Shown one piece after another: positions 3,718-6,295 of a stretch of 6,295 nt of DNA; positions within the stretch are counted from its first letter, which is position 1, and each line of letters opens with the position of its first letter. The notes under the pieces are model-generated. The model was not told the DNA's origin and ran no database searches. It saw only the letters and a program-made list of their open reading frames with translations. The stretch is from assembly GCA_030654635.1 (NCBI GenBank), contig JAURXE010000500.1, positions 1 to 6,295 on the forward strand, written 5' to 3'. The stretch is from Pseudomonas sp. Its GTDB lineage: Bacteria; Pseudomonadota; Gammaproteobacteria; Pseudomonadales; Pseudomonadaceae. Both the position numbers and the translations under genes were made by a program.

Positions 3718-6295
3718 ATGGTTCAGGTTCGCAAACTAGTACTGGCAATTGCAGCTGCTTCGGCGCTGAGCTCTGGTATGGCACAAGCGTTGGGGCTCGG
3801 GGAAGTGTCCCTGAAGTCTTCGCTTGATCAGCCGTTGGTGGCAGAGATTGAATTGCTGGAAGTGCGCGACCTCGCCACTGGCGAGCTGATTCCAAGTTTG
3901 GCCTCACCTGAGGACTTTACTCGGGCCGGAGTTGATCGGCAGTTTCTGCTTAATGACCTCAAGTTCACGCCTGTGATCAAGGCCAATGGTAAAAGCTTTA
4001 TCCGCGTCACCTCGAACAAGCCCATACGTGAACCCTACCTAAACTTTTTAGTTGAAGTGCTCTGGCCAAGTGGCCGACTGCTGCGCGAATACACAGTATT
4101 GCTCGATCCACCGCTGTACTCCCCACAAACGACTGCCGCAGCAGCGCCGAGAATGCCAGTGGCTGCGCCGATGCCGCGCCCTGTAGCTCCAGCCGTGCGC
4201 CCGGTTACCGCGCCAGCACCTGTTGCAGCGGCTAGCCGCCCAGCCGCAGCGCCGGTTGCGGCGACATCCAACAAACTCAGCGGCAAAGATTACAAAACCA
4301 CCTCCAGCGACACGTTGTGGGAAATTGCCCGTCGTGTGCCTGGCGGCAGTGCCCATCAGACCATGTTGGCTATTCAAGATCTCAATCCAGATGCATTTAT
4401 TGGCGGCAATATAAATCGCCTGAAAAGCGGTCAAGTGCTGCGTCTACCGGATCAACAACAGATCAATAGTCGTTCGCCAAGCGAGGCGATTGCCCAGGTT
4501 AATGAACAAACTGCCGCATGGCGCGAAGGGCGCAGCATTGCCAGCAGCGAGAACCGCCAGCTGGATGCAACTAAGCGTAATGTTGCCGGTGCCGCGCCTG
4601 CGAAAACTGAAGCTAAAGACAGTTTGCAATTAGTCGCAGCTGAGACCGGTAAGGCCGGCGCAGGTAGCGACAAAGGCGCTAATGGCGACAGCAAGGCGCT
4701 CAATGATCAGTTGCAAGTAACCAAAGAAAGCCTAGATTCAACTCGTCGTGAAAATGGTGAGCTGAAAGGCCGGATGACTGATCTACAAAGCCAGCTGGAT
4801 AAGTTGCAACGTTTGATTCAACTCAAAGACGATCAGTTGGCCAAGCTTCAGGCCGATCTAGCCGCTAAAGGCAAAACAGCAGCGCAGCCAGCGGCTGTGG
4901 TTGTAGCTCCCGCTCCAGCAACTAAAGAACCTGCGGTTGCAGCATCTGCGGTAAAAGAGCCAGTTGCTGCGCCAGTACCTGCTCCAGCTCCTGTGCCGGC
5001 AGTAGAGCCTGCCAAACCTGCGGTTGGCACTCCGCCAGCAACAGACTTCAACTACAGCGAAGAACCGGTAAAACCCGCTACAGCTGTAGTGCCTGCCCCA
5101 GTTGAAACCGCCAAACCTGTAGTCGTTCCCTCTGTTAAGTCTGCCGAGCCGGTTAAGCCAGTTGCCGTTGCGCCAGCAGTGGCGCCGGTTGCAGAACCAG
5201 AGGCGGAAAGCTTCATCAATGACTTGCTGGCCAATCCAATGCTTCTGGCGATTGCCGGTGGTGGTGGTTTGCTGGCCTTGCTGATCGGTTTGATGATGCT
5301 GTCCAAGCGTAATGCCCAGAAAGAAGCCGAGTTGCTCGAAGGTCTGCATGCAGACGATGTGGAGCCACTTGATACTGATCTGGATCTGCCGGAAAGCAGC
5401 TTCGACGAGCTGGACAGTCCAGTCGATGCCGATGCCGATGCTGAGCTTGATGCAGCGCCTGAGCGCGTAACGGCCCAAACCGCAGATCCGCTGGGCGAGG
5501 CTGATATTTACATTGCCTACGGCCGCTTCAATCAGGCTGCTGAGCTGTTGCAAAACGCCATCAATGATGAGCCGCAGCGCAGCGATTTGCGCTTGAAGTT
5601 GCTCGAGGTACAGGCTGAGCTGGGTGATCGTGATGGTTTCGCTCGGCAAGAGAGCGAGCTGCGTGAAATCGGTGGTGTGACTGCCGACGTCGATCAAATT
5701 AAAGCCAAGTATCCAAGCATGGCTGCTGCCGCAGTAGCTGTTGGTGTTGCTGCTGTCGCGAGCAATATGGATGCTGAATTGGATGCCTTTAGTCTGGATG
5801 ATCTGGACCTGGACGAGCCTGCTGCTGTGGCTCCTGGGCAAGATATGGATGATGCGTTCGATCTAAGCTTGGATGATCTTGAGGCTGAGTTGGATAGTGA
5901 TTTAGCTGCAAGCAATGCGCAGGGCTCAAACGCTGACTTTGCCGACCTGAGCCTGGATAGTGATTTTGATTTGGCTGATGAGGTGGTTAAGCCTGCTGCG
6001 GATCAAGAGCTGAGTTTTGATCTTGAGTTGGATTCGCCGGTTATCGAGTCAGAAGAAGAGTTTGATCTGGCCGACTTCAGTCTGGAAATGGAAACCGATG
6101 GCCAGCCTGCAACGGCTGTTACTGATGAAGATTTCCTGTTGAGCTTGGATGATGAGCCGACGGCTGTGGCAAATGATTTTTCCGAACCGAGCCTGAATTT
6201 GCCGGCAGACGAGCAGCTAGATGCGCTTGACTTGCCAGCAGACTTCGATCTGTCGTTGGCCGAAGAAGCACCTGCAGAAGTAAGCACTGACAGCT
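3718..6295 (+). CDS. fimV: FimV, peptidoglycan-binding polar organiser of type IV pili (C-terminus cut by window)
   Basis: The 859 visible codons lack a stop. A Sec signal peptide (1-24, cleavage likely after AQA) precedes the conserved periplasmic FimV/HubP N-domain (25-132, including YLNFLVEVLWPSGRLLREYT). Next come an Ala/Pro linker and a LysM domain (192-245), which should bind peptidoglycan. A coiled coil (about 325-382) and a long Ala/Pro/Val linker (386-498) follow. One membrane helix (about 508-528) is followed by SKRN, placing the rest in the cytoplasm. That part holds a TPR-like helical region (594-653, GEADIYIAYGRFNQAAELLQ) and a highly acidic repeat region (685 onward). In P. aeruginosa, FimV is known to sit at the pole, promote PilQ secretin assembly, activate cAMP signalling through CyaB, and be needed for twitching. 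Vibrio HubP is its functional relative. The usual C-terminal FimV/TPR domain must lie to the right. The domain order and matching segments make the identity secure. Confidence 0.96.
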   Translation, partial: MVQVRKLVLAIAAASALSSGMAQALGLGEVSLKSSLDQPLVAEIELLEVRDLATGELIPSLASPEDFTRAGVDRQFLLNDLKFTPVIKANGKSFIRVTSNKPIREPYLNFLVEVLWPSGRLLREYTVLLDPPLYSPQTTAAAAPRMPVAAPMPRPVAPAVRPVTAPAPVAAASRPAAAPVAATSNKLSGKDYKTTSSDTLWEIARRVPGGSAHQTMLAIQDLNPDAFIGGNINRLKSGQVLRLPDQQQINSRSPSEAIAQVNEQTAAWREGRSIASSENRQLDATKRNVAGAAPAKTEAKDSLQLVAAETGKAGAGSDKGANGDSKALNDQLQVTKESLDSTRRENGELKGRMTDLQSQLDKLQRLIQLKDDQLAKLQADLAAKGKTAAQPAAVVVAPAPATKEPAVAASAVKEPVAAPVPAPAPVPAVEPAKPAVGTPPATDFNYSEEPVKPATAVVPAPVETAKPVVVPSVKSAEPVKPVAVAPAVAPVAEPEAESFINDLLANPMLLAIAGGGGLLALLIGLMMLSKRNAQKEAELLEGLHADDVEPLDTDLDLPESSFDELDSPVDADADAELDAAPERVTAQTADPLGEADIYIAYGRFNQAAELLQNAINDEPQRSDLRLKLLEVQAELGDRDGFARQESELREIGGVTADVDQIKAKYPSMAAAAVAVGVAAVASNMDAELDAFSLDDLDLDEPAAVAPGQDMDDAFDLSLDDLEAELDSDLAASNAQGSNADFADLSLDSDFDLADEVVKPAADQELSFDLELDSPVIESEEEFDLADFSLEMETDGQPATAVTDEDFLLSLDDEPTAVANDFSEPSLNLPADEQLDALDLPADFDLSLAEEAPAEVSTDS
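5770..6293 (+). repeat. Degenerate acidic repeats in the FimV cytoplasmic region
   Basis: FimV residues 685-859 carry at least seven variants of an F-x-L-x-L-D/E-D/E unit. Examples are FSLDDL (691), FDLSLDDL (714), FADLSLDS (741), FDLEL (767), FDLADFSL (782), FLLSLDDE (806) and FDLSLAEE (843). At the DNA level the repeat is degenerate, although AGCTTGGATGAT occurs exactly at 5866-5877 and 6142-6153. The units look like short binding motifs in a disordered, strongly negative chain. The region probably varies in length between strains. Confidence 0.7.

Noticed and set aside
4858..5841. A 327-codon open frame on the minus strand inside fimV
   Set aside because: It is exactly codon-aligned with fimV in antisense. 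Its stops would need TTA, CTA or TCA codons in fimV, which this genome uses rarely. The translation is low-complexity (Arg, Trp, Cys and Gly rich) and resembles no family I know, while the + strand is clearly FimV.
1..6295. Search for an unknown defence, mobile or biosynthetic system
   Set aside because: All long coding regions are accounted for by conserved core genes in a familiar pseudomonad order. No transposase, integrase, toxin-antitoxin pair, direct-repeat array or attachment site was seen.

Overview
The window looks like chromosome of a Pseudomonas species. The order leuD - leuB - asd - usg-type asd paralogue - fimV, all on the + strand, is the arrangement I know from pseudomonads. 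The protein sequences, especially FimV with its signal peptide, LysM, coiled coil, membrane span and acidic tail, fit that genus closely. The species cannot be fixed from this alone. No mobile element, phage gene, CRISPR array, tRNA or rRNA gene is visible, and no gap longer than about 155 bases lacks a gene.

Region 1 (1-1281) is leucine biosynthesis: the last 44 codons of leuD (small subunit of isopropylmalate isomerase), then complete leuB (3-isopropylmalate dehydrogenase, 360 aa from ATG 199). The two enzymes catalyse successive steps. Region 2 (1335-3564) holds two semialdehyde-dehydrogenase-fold genes of different subfamilies. The first is asd (370 aa, all catalytic residues present), which feeds lysine/diaminopimelate, threonine and methionine synthesis. 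The second is a 336-aa USG-1-type paralogue that keeps the NAD(P)-binding start and the C-terminal family signature but has lost the catalytic Cys, Gln and His positions. It is best read as a pseudoenzyme, not a second dehydrogenase.

Region 3 (3565-6295) is the fimV locus: a 153-base leader region with a plausible sigma-70 promoter, a stem-loop with a GCAA tetraloop and an A-rich stretch before the ribosome binding site, then fimV. fimV runs off the right edge after 859 codons with no stop. FimV is a polar inner-membrane, peptidoglycan-binding organiser needed for type IV pilus assembly and twitching.

The genes are probably transcribed in two or three overlapping units: leu genes with or without asd, usg after a hairpin, and fimV from its own promoter. 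Apart from chromosomal neighbourhood, nothing in the sequence links the metabolic genes to pilus biology. I found no previously undescribed system. The points most worth a second look are the USG-1 pseudoenzyme, the structured fimV leader, and the direct leuD-leuB junction.
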